From Streptomyces sp. BK208 (GTDB lineage: Bacteria; Actinomycetota; Actinomycetes; Streptomycetales; Streptomycetaceae): 64,000 nt of DNA. Location: assembly GCF_004364245.1 (NCBI RefSeq), contig NZ_SOAV01000012.1, positions 244,216 through 308,215 on the forward strand, written 5' to 3'. The notes beneath the pieces were generated by a model that searched no databases, was not told the DNA's origin, and saw nothing but the letters and a program-made list of their open reading frames with translations. A program made the position numbers and the translations under genes. This document shows positions 24,874 to 33,467 of this stretch, piece by piece. How positions within the stretch are numbered: position 1 is the stretch's first letter; the number at the start of each line of letters is the position of its first letter.

Positions 24874-25542
24874 TCATCCCGTGAAGGAGATCCGCCGCAG
24901 GGCGTCGGCGGCGGCCCGGTCCAGGACCACCGCGGAGGCGCAGCCGGCCGGCAGGGCGCCCTCCGTCACCGCGCGCAGCAGGCGGGCGTTGGCCGTGCGG
25001 TGCCTCAGGAACGCGTACCGCGACACGCCCCGGCCGCGCTCGCGCTGGCCGGCCAGGGCCTCGCCGGGAGCGACGTCGAGGAGCAGCAGGTGCAGGGCGC
25101 CGCCCCGACGGCGGGCGGTGCGGGCCAGCCAGCCCCGCACCCAGGTCTGGGTGCCGCAGTCGTGCACGACGACGCCCTCACCGGAGCGCAGCGCGCGGCG
25201 CAGCCCGGCGTAGTGGGCGAGGCGGACGAGGGGGCGGTAGAGCGCGTAGGGCAGCAGGCGCGGCATGCGGCGGTCCCAGCGGTCGCGCGCGTCCTGGGAG
25301 TCGACGCGCCCGCCGCGCACCGTGCGCCGCATCAGCGTGGACTTGCCGCTGCCGGGCAGGCCGGTGATCACCACCAGGTCCCGGGGCCCGAAGAGCAGGG
25401 CGTGCGGACTGCGGCCGTCGCGGTCCCGCAGGTCGCGGACGACGGGAGCGGGCAGTGCGGTGCCCGCCCGGGAGGCCGGGGCGGCGGGCTGCTCGGGCAG
25501 CGCGAGTCCCGAGGTCGTGGCGCAGGCCGTGGTCCTGTTCAC
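24874..25542 (-). CDS. P-loop kinase-like ATPase
   Basis: A 222-residue protein with a Walker A motif VVITGLPGSGKST near residues 57-69, preceded by about 50 residues rich in Ala and Pro. The remainder (GRVDSQDARDRWDRR, VVVHDCGTQTWVRGW, HLLLLDVAPGEALAGQRERGRGVSRYAFLRH) resembles small AAA_33/zeta-type kinases that phosphorylate small molecules or nucleotides. The substrate is unknown. The GTG start at 25542 has a strong GGGGAGGA site. Confidence 0.75.
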   Translation of the reverse strand: MNRTTACATTSGLALPEQPAAPASRAGTALPAPVVRDLRDRDGRSPHALLFGPRDLVVITGLPGSGKSTLMRRTVRGGRVDSQDARDRWDRRMPRLLPYALYRPLVRLAHYAGLRRALRSGEGVVVHDCGTQTWVRGWLARTARRRGGALHLLLLDVAPGEALAGQRERGRGVSRYAFLRHRTANARLLRAVTEGALPAGCASAVVLDRAAADALRRISFTG

Positions 25543-25726
25543 CGTGATCGTCCTCCCCTGGGGCGGTTCACGAGTCCCTCTCCCCGTCGAGTGTAAAGAG
25601 AAGGTAATGCGCGGGTCTCGCGTTTTGGTTCGCTTACTGCCACAAGCCGGTTACAGATCACGGTCTCCCACGAAAGAGCCGGTCGTGCAATGATGGCGGC
25701 GCCAACTGCATACCGGCCGTTTGAAT

Positions 25727-25931
25727 CCGCGCGGGAGAGTCCCCGGCCGCGCCGGGGCGCCGAAGGAGCAAGTCCCTCCCTTGAATCTCTCAGGCACCGT
25801 TACCGCGCGGGCGAGGCACATCTGAAAAGCGGGCCGCCCCCGACGGCGGTCCCACCCAAGGTGCAAGCCCTGATCGCCGTTCTCCGGTGGACGGGGCGAA
25901 CCTCTCAGGTTCCGATGACAGATGGGGAGGA
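25727..25931 (+). ncRNA. Tandem glycine riboswitch upstream of gcvT
   Basis: Two glycine aptamers lie in series. The first (about 25727-25810) has the conserved GCCGAAGGAGCAAG and CTCTCAGGCACCG cores closed by CCGCGCGG pairing. The second (about 25812-25931) has CCAAGGTGCAAGCC and ACCTCTCAGGTTCCGATGACAGATGGGGAG. Glycine binding normally turns on the glycine-cleavage genes. Only about 40 bases separate the second aptamer from the gcvT start, and I see no classical terminator there, so control is probably at translation initiation. Confidence 0.93.
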
Positions 25932-25970
25932 TCGACCTCGCCACGTCCTGTCATGGGAGACGACCGACCG

Positions 25971-27104
25971 ATGAGCAGCACCGAACCCCGCCGTACCGCA
26001 CTCGATGCCACGCATCGCGCACTGGGCGCGACGATGACCGACTTCGCCGGCTGGGACATGCCCCTGCGCTACGGCTCCGAGCGGGACGAGCACCTCGCGG
26101 TGCGCACCCGCGCCGGTCTCTTCGACCTCTCGCACATGGGCGAGATCACCGTCACCGGGCCGCAGGCGACCGAGCTGCTGAACCACGCGCTGGTCGGCAA
26201 CATCGGCACCGTGAAGCCGGGCCGCGCCCGCTACACCATGATCTGCCGCGAGGACGGCGGCATCCTGGACGACCTGATCGTCTACCGCCTGGACGACACC
26301 GGGGCCGAAGCCGCTCACTACATGGTCGTCGCCAACGCCTCCAACGCCCAGGTCGTGCTCGACGCGCTGACCGAGCGGGCGGCCGGCTTCGACGCCGAGG
26401 TGCGCGACGACCGCGACGCCTACGCGCTGCTCGCCGTGCAGGGCCCCGAGTCCCCCGCCATCCTGGCGAGCCTCACCGACGCCGACCTGGACGGCCTGAA
26501 GTACTACGCCGGACTGCCCGGCACGGTGGCGGGCGTCCCGGCGCTGATCGCGCGCACCGGTTACACCGGCGAGGACGGCTTCGAGCTGTTCGTGAAGCCG
26601 GAGCACGCCGTCGAGCTGTGGGAGGCGCTGACCCGGGCGGGTGAGGGCGCCGGCCTGGTGCCGTGCGGCCTGTCCTGCCGGGACACGCTCCGCCTGGAGG
26701 CGGGCATGCCGCTGTACGGGCACGAGCTGACGACCGCGCTGACGCCGTTCGACGCCGGTCTGGGCCGGGTGGTGAAGTTCGAGAAGGAGGGCGACTTCGT
26801 CGGGCGCGCCGCGCTGACGGAGGCCGCCGAGCGCGCCGCCACCCAGCCGCCCCGCGTGCTGGTCGGCCTGGTCGCCGAGGGCCGCCGGGTGCCGCGCGCC
26901 GGTTACCGGGTGGTCGCGGACGGCGAGGTGATCGGCGAGGTCACCTCCGGCGCCCCGTCCCCGACGCTGGGCAGGCCGATCGCCATGGCCTACGTCGACC
27001 CCGCGCACGCGGCCCCGGGCACGGCGGGTGTCGGTGTGGACATCCGGGGCAGTCACGAGCCGTACGAGGTCGTGGCGCTGCCGTTCTACAAGCGCCAGAA
27101 GTAG
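25971..27104 (+). CDS. gcvT: Aminomethyltransferase, glycine cleavage T protein
   Basis: Transfers the methylene group from the aminomethyl-lipoyl H protein to tetrahydrofolate, releasing ammonia. The 377-residue protein has GCV_T motifs (GLFDLSHMGEITVTG, TGYTGEDGFELF, SCRDTLRLEAGMPLYGHEL) and the C-terminal barrel (SGAPSPTLGRPIAMAYV). The ATG at 25971 has GGGAGA ten bases upstream. An in-frame ATG at 25953 would start inside the riboswitch expression region. The gcvP glycine decarboxylase is not in the window. Confidence 0.97.
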   Translation: MSSTEPRRTALDATHRALGATMTDFAGWDMPLRYGSERDEHLAVRTRAGLFDLSHMGEITVTGPQATELLNHALVGNIGTVKPGRARYTMICREDGGILDDLIVYRLDDTGAEAAHYMVVANASNAQVVLDALTERAAGFDAEVRDDRDAYALLAVQGPESPAILASLTDADLDGLKYYAGLPGTVAGVPALIARTGYTGEDGFELFVKPEHAVELWEALTRAGEGAGLVPCGLSCRDTLRLEAGMPLYGHELTTALTPFDAGLGRVVKFEKEGDFVGRAALTEAAERAATQPPRVLVGLVAEGRRVPRAGYRVVADGEVIGEVTSGAPSPTLGRPIAMAYVDPAHAAPGTAGVGVDIRGSHEPYEVVALPFYKRQK

Positions 27105-27191
27105 CCCCGGCGGCGCCGCCCCGCGGCGTTCGTCCCCTCCCCCCTCACCCCCTTCACCAGCCCCTTCCTCGCGTACAGGAGAATTCAGGTC

Positions 27192-27569
27192 ATGAGCAAC
27201 CCCCAGCAGCTGCGCTACAGCAAGGAGCACGAGTGGCTGTCGGGCGCCGAGGACGGCGCCTCGACGGTCGGCATCACGGAGCACGCGGCCAACGCGCTCG
27301 GTGACGTCGTCTTCGTCCAGCTCCCCGAGGTCGGCGACCAGGTGACCGCGGGCGAGACCTGCGGCGAACTGGAGTCGACCAAGTCCGTCTCCGACCTCTA
27401 CTCCCCCGTCTCCGGTGAGGTCACCGAGGTCAACGAGGACGTCGTCAACGACCCGTCGCTGGTGAACAGCGCCCCCTTCGAGGGCGGCTGGCTGTTCAGG
27501 GTGCGGATCACGGACGAGCCGGCCGAGCTGCTCTCCGCCGACGAGTACACCGCCTTCACCGCCGGCTGA
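27192..27569 (+). CDS. gcvH: Glycine cleavage system H protein
   Basis: A lipoyl carrier of 125 residues that shuttles the aminomethyl group between P, T and L proteins. The lipoylation motif ESTKSVSDLYSP places the modified lysine at Lys64. AGGAGAA at 27177-27183 precedes the ATG. It is 87 bases after gcvT and 14 bases before glyA, so the three read as one operon under the riboswitch. Confidence 0.98.
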   Translation: MSNPQQLRYSKEHEWLSGAEDGASTVGITEHAANALGDVVFVQLPEVGDQVTAGETCGELESTKSVSDLYSPVSGEVTEVNEDVVNDPSLVNSAPFEGGWLFRVRITDEPAELLSADEYTAFTAG

Positions 27570-27583
27570 GGAGTCCCGACCGC

Positions 27584-28846
27584 ATGTCGCTTCTGAACAC
27601 ACCCCTGCACGAACTGGACCCGGACGTCGCGGCCGCCGTCGACGCCGAGCTGGACCGCCAGCAGTCCACCCTCGAGATGATCGCCTCGGAGAACTTCGCC
27701 CCGGTCGCGGTCATGGAGGCCCAGGGCTCGGTCCTCACCAACAAGTACGCCGAGGGCTACCCCGGCCGCCGCTACTACGGCGGCTGCGAGCACGTCGACG
27801 TGGTCGAGCAGATCGCCATCGACCGGGTCAAGGCGCTCTTCGGCGCCGAGCACGCCAACGTGCAGCCGCACTCGGGTGCCCAGGCCAACGCGGCCGCGAT
27901 GTTCGCGCTGCTCAAGCCCGGCGACACGATCATGGGTCTGAACCTCGCCCACGGCGGGCACCTGACCCACGGCATGAAGATCAACTTCTCCGGCAAGCTC
28001 TACAACGTCGTGCCCTACCACGTGGGCGAGGACGGCCAGGTCGACATGGCCGAGGTGGAGCGTCTGGCCAAGGAGACCAAGCCGAAGCTGATCGTGGCCG
28101 GCTGGTCGGCGTACCCGCGTCAGCTGGACTTCGCCGCGTTCCGCAAGGTCGCGGACGAGGTCGGCGCGTACCTGATGGTCGACATGGCGCACTTCGCCGG
28201 TCTGGTCGCGGCGGGCCTGCACCCGAACCCGGTGCCGCACGCCCACGTCGTCACCACGACCACCCACAAGACGCTCGGCGGCCCGCGCGGCGGTGTGATC
28301 CTCTCCACGGCCGAACTGGCCAAGAAGATCAACTCCGCCGTCTTCCCCGGTCAGCAGGGTGGCCCGCTGGAGCACGTGGTGGCCGCCAAGGCCGTCGCCT
28401 TCAAGGTCGCCGCGAGCGAGGACTTCAAGGAGCGCCAGACCCGTACGCTGGAGGGTGCCCGCATCCTGGCCGAGCGCCTGGTACGGGACGACGCCAAGGC
28501 GGCGGGCGTGTCCGTCCTGACCGGCGGCACGGACGTCCACCTGGTCCTGGTGGACCTGCGCGACTCCGAGCTGGACGGTCAGCAGGCCGAGGACCGCCTC
28601 CACGAGGTCGGCATCACGGTCAACCGCAACGCCGTCCCGAACGACCCGCGTCCGCCGATGGTGACCTCCGGTCTGCGCATCGGTACGCCGGCCCTGGCGA
28701 CCCGAGGCTTCACCGCCGAGGACTTCGCCGAGGTCGCGGACGTGATCGCCGAGGCGCTGAAGCCGTCCTACGACGCGGAAGCCCTCAAGGCCCGGGTGAA
28801 GACCCTGGCCGACAAGCACCCGCTGTACCCGGGTCTGAACAAGTAG
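27584..28846 (+). CDS. glyA: Serine hydroxymethyltransferase
   Basis: Interconverts serine and glycine with tetrahydrofolate; PLP-dependent, 420 residues. The PLP lysine is Lys229 in TTTTHKTLGGPRGG. Further motifs are ENFAPVAVMEAQGSVLTNKYAEGYPGRRYYGG (split across the N-terminal region) and HSGAQANAA. It lies just behind gcvH with GAGGAG overlapping the gcvH stop region, linking glycine cleavage to serine synthesis. A strong hairpin follows at 28861-28904. Confidence 0.98.
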   Translation: MSLLNTPLHELDPDVAAAVDAELDRQQSTLEMIASENFAPVAVMEAQGSVLTNKYAEGYPGRRYYGGCEHVDVVEQIAIDRVKALFGAEHANVQPHSGAQANAAAMFALLKPGDTIMGLNLAHGGHLTHGMKINFSGKLYNVVPYHVGEDGQVDMAEVERLAKETKPKLIVAGWSAYPRQLDFAAFRKVADEVGAYLMVDMAHFAGLVAAGLHPNPVPHAHVVTTTTHKTLGGPRGGVILSTAELAKKINSAVFPGQQGGPLEHVVAAKAVAFKVAASEDFKERQTRTLEGARILAERLVRDDAKAAGVSVLTGGTDVHLVLVDLRDSELDGQQAEDRLHEVGITVNRNAVPNDPRPPMVTSGLRIGTPALATRGFTAEDFAEVADVIAEALKPSYDAEALKARVKTLADKHPLYPGLNK

Positions 28847-28860
28847 ACACCGCGTCCGAG

Positions 28861-28904
28861 GGTGGGGCGCCCCGTCCGCCACAAGCGGGGTCCGGCGCCC
28901 CACC
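28861..28904 (+). terminator. Hairpin between glyA and sdaA
   Basis: GGTGGGGCGCC at 28861-28871 pairs perfectly with GGCGCCCCACC at 28894-28904 around a 22-base loop that can pair internally. It lies 15 bases after the glyA stop and 42 before the sdaA start, so it may end most glyA transcripts or act as an attenuator for sdaA. Confidence 0.7.
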
Positions 28905-28946
28905 CGAAGCACCCCCTCCGCACCACCCCCGTTCTGAGGAGTCCCC

Positions 28947-30314
28947 GTGGCCATCTCGGTCTTCGACCTGTTCTCGATCGGCATCGGCCCGTCGAGCTCG
29001 CACACGGTCGGCCCGATGCGCGCGGCCCGCATGTTCGCCCGCCGCCTGCGCAACGAGGAGCTGCTGGACTCCGTCGCCTCGGTCCGCGCCGAGCTGTACG
29101 GCTCGCTCGGTGCCACCGGCCACGGCCACGGCACCCCCAAGGCGGTGCTGCTCGGCCTGGAGGGCGACTCGCCGCGCACGGTGGACGTGGAGAGCGCGGA
29201 CGACCGGGTGGAGACGATCAGGTCGTCCGGCCTGATCAGCCTCCTCGGTGACCACGAGATCGCCTTCTCCTACGACGACGACATGGTCCTGCACCGCCGC
29301 GAGACCCTCCCCTACCACGCCAACGGCATGACGCTGTGGGCGTACGACGCCGAGGGCGCCGAGGTGCTGACCAAGACCTACTACTCGGTCGGCGGCGGCT
29401 TCGTCGTCGACGAGGACGCGGTGGGCGCGGACCGCATAGTCCTGGACGACACCGTCCTGAAGTACCCCTTCCGCACCGGCGACGAGCTGCTCCGCCTGGC
29501 CCGCGAGACGGGCCTGTCCATCTCCGCCCTGATGCTGGAGAACGAGCGGGCCTGGCGCGACGAGGACGAGATCCGCGCCGGGCTGCTGGAGATCTGGCAC
29601 GTGATGCAGGCGTGCGTGGAGCGCGGCATGACCCGCGAGGGCATCCTGCCGGGCGGCCTGAAGGTCCGCCGCCGCGCCGCGAACACCGCCCGCAAGCTGC
29701 GCTCCGAGGGCGACCCGCAGGCCCTGGCGATGGAGTGGATCACCCTCTACGCGATGGCCGTGAACGAGGAGAACGCGGCGGGCGGCCGGGTCGTCACGGC
29801 CCCCACCAACGGCGCGGCCGGCATCATCCCCGCGGTCCTGCACTACTACGTGAACTTCGTCCCCGGCGCCGACGAGGACGGCGTGGTCCGCTTCCTCCTG
29901 GCGGCCGGCGCCATCGGCATGCTCTTCAAGGAGAACGCCTCCATCTCCGGCGCCGAGGTCGGCTGCCAGGGCGAGGTCGGCTCCGCCTGCTCGATGGCGG
30001 CCGGCGCCCTCGCCGAGGTCCTCGGCGGCTCCCCGGAGCAGGTGGAGAACGCCGCCGAGATCGGCATGGAGCACAATCTCGGCCTGACCTGCGACCCGGT
30101 CGGCGGCCTGGTCCAGATCCCGTGCATCGAGCGCAACGGCATGGCCGCGGTCAAGGCGGTCACGGCCGCCCGGATGGCGATGCGGGGCGACGGGTCCCAC
30201 AAGGTCTCCCTCGACAAGGTCATCAAGACCATGAAGGAGACGGGCGCCGACATGTCGGTCAAGTACAAGGAGACGGCGCGGGGCGGGCTCGCGGTGAACA
30301 TCATCGAGTGCTGA
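28947..30314 (+). CDS. sdaA: L-serine ammonia-lyase (serine deaminase), Fe-S type
   Basis: Deaminates L-serine to pyruvate and ammonia. The single-chain 455-residue enzyme has the beta domain first (SIGIGPSSSHTVGPMRAA) and then the alpha catalytic domain. Cluster cysteines lie in GCQGEVGSACSMAAG and LGLTCDPVGG, and the last residue is cysteine (NIIEC). In studied type 2 enzymes a tail cysteine occupies the cluster in the resting state. GTG at 28947 follows AGGAG by five bases. Its position after gcvTH-glyA suggests it drains serine made from glycine. Confidence 0.95.
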   Translation: MAISVFDLFSIGIGPSSSHTVGPMRAARMFARRLRNEELLDSVASVRAELYGSLGATGHGHGTPKAVLLGLEGDSPRTVDVESADDRVETIRSSGLISLLGDHEIAFSYDDDMVLHRRETLPYHANGMTLWAYDAEGAEVLTKTYYSVGGGFVVDEDAVGADRIVLDDTVLKYPFRTGDELLRLARETGLSISALMLENERAWRDEDEIRAGLLEIWHVMQACVERGMTREGILPGGLKVRRRAANTARKLRSEGDPQALAMEWITLYAMAVNEENAAGGRVVTAPTNGAAGIIPAVLHYYVNFVPGADEDGVVRFLLAAGAIGMLFKENASISGAEVGCQGEVGSACSMAAGALAEVLGGSPEQVENAAEIGMEHNLGLTCDPVGGLVQIPCIERNGMAAVKAVTAARMAMRGDGSHKVSLDKVIKTMKETGADMSVKYKETARGGLAVNIIEC

Positions 30315-30363
30315 CCGGGGGGTCCGACCGGCCAGGAGGCGGGTGCGTCGCGCGTCCGAGACG

Positions 30364-30411
30364 TCTCGGTGTCTCGGCATCTCGGCATCTCGGCATCTCG
30401 ACGTCTCACAT
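30364..30411 (+). repeat. 8-bp tandem repeats (TCTCGGCA type) upstream of the MHS transporter
   Basis: Six consecutive 8-bp units run TCTCGGTG, TCTCGGCA three times, TCTCGACG and TCTCACAT, with the three central copies identical. They lie about 80-125 bases before the transporter start and 50 bases after sdaA. They could be phased regulator sites or a slippage product. Confidence 0.85.
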
Positions 30412-30488
30412 CGTGACATCGGCTTTCCGAAAAACAAGACGACTGAGATCGTTGCAGGGCCCATGTTTCGCACGTGAAAGACCGAGCC

Positions 30489-31931
30489 ATGCCCGCACCT
30501 GCCTCCGGCCCAGCAGCACAGACACCCGTCAATCCCCGGTCGCGGGTCATCGTCGCCAGCCTCATGGGCACGACGATCGAGTTCTACGACTTCTACATCT
30601 ACGCGACCGCCGCCGTCCTCGTCTTCCCGAAGCTCTTCTTCCCGAGCAGCGACCCCACCACGGCGCTGCTGTCGTCGTTCGCGGTCTTCGGCGCCGCGAT
30701 GGTCGCCCGGCCGATCGGTGCCGTCTTCTTCGGGCACCTCGGCGACCGGCTCGGCCGCAAGAGGACGCTGGTCGTCTCGCTGCTCACCATGGGCATCGCC
30801 ACCTTCCTGATCGGCGCCCTGCCGACCTACACGCAGGCCGGCTGGGTCGCCACCGCCTTGCTCGTGCTGCTGCGGATCGCGCAGGGCTTCGCGCTCGGCG
30901 GCGAGTGGAGCGGGGCCGCGCTGGTCGCGACCGAGAACGCGCCCCGCGGCAAGCGCGCCCTGTACGGGACCTTCCCGCAGCTCGGCGCCCCGCTCGGCTT
31001 CATCATCGGCAACGGCCTGTTCCTGATCATCGGGGCGCTGCTGCCGTCCACCGCCGGTGCCGACCCCACCCAGCCGTCCGAGGCCTTCACGAGCTGGGGC
31101 TGGCGCATCCCGTTCCTGTTCTCCGCCGTGATGGTCGCGATCGGCCTGTGGGTGCGCTCGCGGCTCGTGGAGTCGACGGTGTTCGCCAGGACCCGCGAAG
31201 CCGGCAAGGTGCACAAGCTCCCGCTGGCCACCGTCGTCCAGGGCCACTGGAGGCAACTGGTCCTCGGCACCTTCATCATGCTGGCGACGTACGTGCTCTT
31301 CTACCTGATGACCACGTTCTCGCTGAGCTACGGCCGCGCCGCGAAGGACGCCGACGTGCCGGGCCTCGGGTACAGCTACACCACGTTCGTCCTGATGATG
31401 ATCTTCGGTGTGCTGTTCTTCGCCGTGTTCACCCTGGCCTCCGGCCCTCTCGCCGACAAGTACGGGCGCCGCACCACCCTGGTCTGGATCACCGCCGCGA
31501 TCGCGGTCTTCGGCCTGGTCTGGGTGCCGCTGATCGGCCTGGGCACGCTCGGCGTGGTGCTGTGGCTGGTGCTCGGCTTCACGCTGATGGGCATGACGTT
31601 CGGGCCGATGGGCGCGCTGCTGCCGGAACTGTTCCCGACGAGTGTGCGCTACACCGGCTCCGGCATCTCCTACAACGTCAGCTCGATCCTCGGCGCGGCC
31701 GTCGCCCCGTTCATAGCGGTGGCGCTGTGGGAGGCCGCGGACGGTTCACCGTGGCTGGTCGGCGTCTACCTCTCCGCGATGGCCGTGCTGACGCTGACCG
31801 CCCTGCTGCTCGGCAAGGAGACCAAGGACGTCTCCCTGGACGAGGGCGAGCCCGGCTCCGTGGAGCCGGGCCCCCAGGCGGCCGGGGAGAGCCCCCGGAC
31901 CGCGCCCGAGGCCGCCTCCCCCGCCTCCTGA
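30489..31931 (+). CDS. MHS-family (MFS) metabolite:proton symporter
   Basis: A 480-residue, 12-helix major facilitator. It belongs to the metabolite:H+ symporter group (ShiA/ProP/KgtP-like): GTTIEFYDFYIYATAAV in helix 1, GHLGDRLGRKRTLVVSLLTMG in the 2-3 loop, GFALGGEWSGAALVATENAP in helix 4, and GPLADKYGRRTTL in the 8-9 loop. The substrate is not predictable. I start at the ATG at 30489; GTG at 30474 is possible. TTTC-N6-GAAA at 30464-30477 overlaps that GTG. Confidence 0.88.
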   Translation: MPAPASGPAAQTPVNPRSRVIVASLMGTTIEFYDFYIYATAAVLVFPKLFFPSSDPTTALLSSFAVFGAAMVARPIGAVFFGHLGDRLGRKRTLVVSLLTMGIATFLIGALPTYTQAGWVATALLVLLRIAQGFALGGEWSGAALVATENAPRGKRALYGTFPQLGAPLGFIIGNGLFLIIGALLPSTAGADPTQPSEAFTSWGWRIPFLFSAVMVAIGLWVRSRLVESTVFARTREAGKVHKLPLATVVQGHWRQLVLGTFIMLATYVLFYLMTTFSLSYGRAAKDADVPGLGYSYTTFVLMMIFGVLFFAVFTLASGPLADKYGRRTTLVWITAAIAVFGLVWVPLIGLGTLGVVLWLVLGFTLMGMTFGPMGALLPELFPTSVRYTGSGISYNVSSILGAAVAPFIAVALWEAADGSPWLVGVYLSAMAVLTLTALLLGKETKDVSLDEGEPGSVEPGPQAAGESPRTAPEAASPAS

Positions 31932-31985
31932 CCCGCCCGGCGGCGGTCCGCCGTCCCACGGCACGCCGGGCGGCCCTCCCGCGCC

Positions 31986-32720
31986 TCAGATGCCGCAGTT
32001 GGGCGCCGACCAGTACGGGGACGGGTCGAGGGCCACGTGGGTGTGGTCGTTGTGGTCGGGGTAGCCCGGGCCGAGGATCTCCGAGAAGCCGTGCGTCCTG
32101 GCCTGCTGGGCGAGGCGGCAGAAGCTGGGCGAGCCGGTGAGGTCGGCGGCGTCGCCGTAGAGGTGACGGCTGGTGGACGAGCCGCCCACCGCGCTGTTGC
32201 AGGCGCGGGAGCGGAAGCCGCTGGAGATGGTGAGCGGCACGTCGCCGAGGGCGTGCCGCATCGCCTCCAGCTTCCACATGGTCTTCAGCGCGTTCGACTT
32301 GGCGGTGGCGGCGGAGACCGCGCCGCCGGACCAGTCCGAGTTGCACTTGTTGAGCTCCGCGTAGGTGAAGTGGACGGGCGTGCAGTCCGCGTCCTGGAGC
32401 GCGTAGATCTTGCTGAAGGTCGCCGGACCGGCGACGCCGTCCGCGCCCAGGCCGTAGGCGGCCTGGAACTTCTTCACGGCGGCGGTGGTCCGGGCGCCGT
32501 ACTGGCCGTCGTAGGAGAGCCGCTCGCCGGAGGTGACCCAGCCGGCGACGCGGATCTGGAGCTGCGTCACGTCGCTGCCGGAGGAGCCCTCGGAGAGGGT
32601 GCGGTTCCAGGTGTAACAGGAGTCGGCGTGCGCGGCGCCGGCGGTGGCGCCCACTCCGATCACTGCTCCAGTCATGAGCATGACAAATGAGAGAAGGAGA
32701 CGTGACACGCGTCTGAACAT
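31986..32720 (-). CDS. Secreted zinc D-Ala-D-Ala carboxypeptidase (PG-binding + peptidase M15)
   Basis: A 244-residue secreted enzyme resembling the Streptomyces albus G DD-peptidase. A signal peptide ends near AGAAHA-DSC. A peptidoglycan-binding domain follows (GSDVTQLQIRVAGW ... YDGQYGARTTAAVKKFQAAYGL), then an M15 domain with zinc motifs SRHLYGDAADL and DHNDHTHVALD. It would trim peptidoglycan stem peptides in the wall. The ATG at 32720 follows GGGAGG. It lies divergently from a GH25 lysozyme-like gene 180 bases away. Confidence 0.93.
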   Translation of the reverse strand: MFRRVSRLLLSFVMLMTGAVIGVGATAGAAHADSCYTWNRTLSEGSSGSDVTQLQIRVAGWVTSGERLSYDGQYGARTTAAVKKFQAAYGLGADGVAGPATFSKIYALQDADCTPVHFTYAELNKCNSDWSGGAVSAATAKSNALKTMWKLEAMRHALGDVPLTISSGFRSRACNSAVGGSSTSRHLYGDAADLTGSPSFCRLAQQARTHGFSEILGPGYPDHNDHTHVALDPSPYWSAPNCGI

Positions 32721-32900
32721 CCCGGCCTCCCGACCGTCGAGTCGTCCCTGATCCGGAGCCCAGCGTGCGGCACCGCGCTACGCGCGTCAATGGCGCCCGG
32801 ACGAACCGAAGTCGACTTTTCCGCTTCCGGCGGGGATCACCCGTGCCATCGTGGGGAATAAGCAACTCCCGTCCGCCCCACCGTTCTTCAGGGAGGCCCC

Positions 32901-33458
32901 ATGCTGCGCGGCATCGACGTCAGCGCGTACCAATCCTCCAGCTACGGCACCGACGGCCTCTCCTTCGTCTTCGTGAAGGCGACGGAAGGCCGCTCGTACG
33001 TCAACCCCAAGCTCGCGGCCCAGACGGCGCGGGCCCGCGACGCCGGACTCGTCGTCGGCTTCTACCACTTCCTGTGGCCGGGCAACCTCACCGCCCAGGC
33101 CGAGTACTTTCTCTCCAAGGCCCCGGACCGCAAGGGCGACATCCTCGCCGTCGACTGGGAGACGAACGGCGAGGGCACGCACCCGAGCAACGCGGAGAAG
33201 GACAGCTTCATCAGGAAGCTGAAGGCCCTGCGGCCGGACAACCGGGTCCTGCTCTACTGCAACCGCAACTTCTGGCTGAACGTCGACACCACCTCGTACG
33301 CCGGTGACGGCCTCTGGATCGCCGACTACGTCTCGGCGGGCAAGCCGCGTATCCAGGCGAAGTGGCGCTTCCACCAGTACACGGACGATCCGGTCGACAC
33401 CAACGTGGCCGACTTCGCGAGCAAGGCCGCGCTGAAGGAGTGGGCGCAGAGCGCCTGA
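32901..33458 (+). CDS. GH25-like muramidase without signal peptide
   Basis: A 185-residue protein consisting of little more than a glycoside hydrolase 25 barrel. It has MLRGIDVSAYQ at the very N-terminus (catalytic-face Asp6), FVFVKATEGRSYVNP, GFYHFLWPG, the acidic pair in LAVDWETNGEG, and WRFHQYTDDPVDTNVAD at the end. Family members hydrolyse peptidoglycan between MurNAc and GlcNAc. No signal peptide or wall-binding domain is visible although AGGGAGG at 32891-32897 fixes the ATG, so export or an intracellular/phage-like role is open. Confidence 0.87.
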   Translation: MLRGIDVSAYQSSSYGTDGLSFVFVKATEGRSYVNPKLAAQTARARDAGLVVGFYHFLWPGNLTAQAEYFLSKAPDRKGDILAVDWETNGEGTHPSNAEKDSFIRKLKALRPDNRVLLYCNRNFWLNVDTTSYAGDGLWIADYVSAGKPRIQAKWRFHQYTDDPVDTNVADFASKAALKEWAQSA

Positions 33459-33467
33459 CGGGCGGGG

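Noticed and set aside
30364..30411. CRISPR array
   Set aside because: Units are 8 bp with no spacers; this is a simple tandem repeat.
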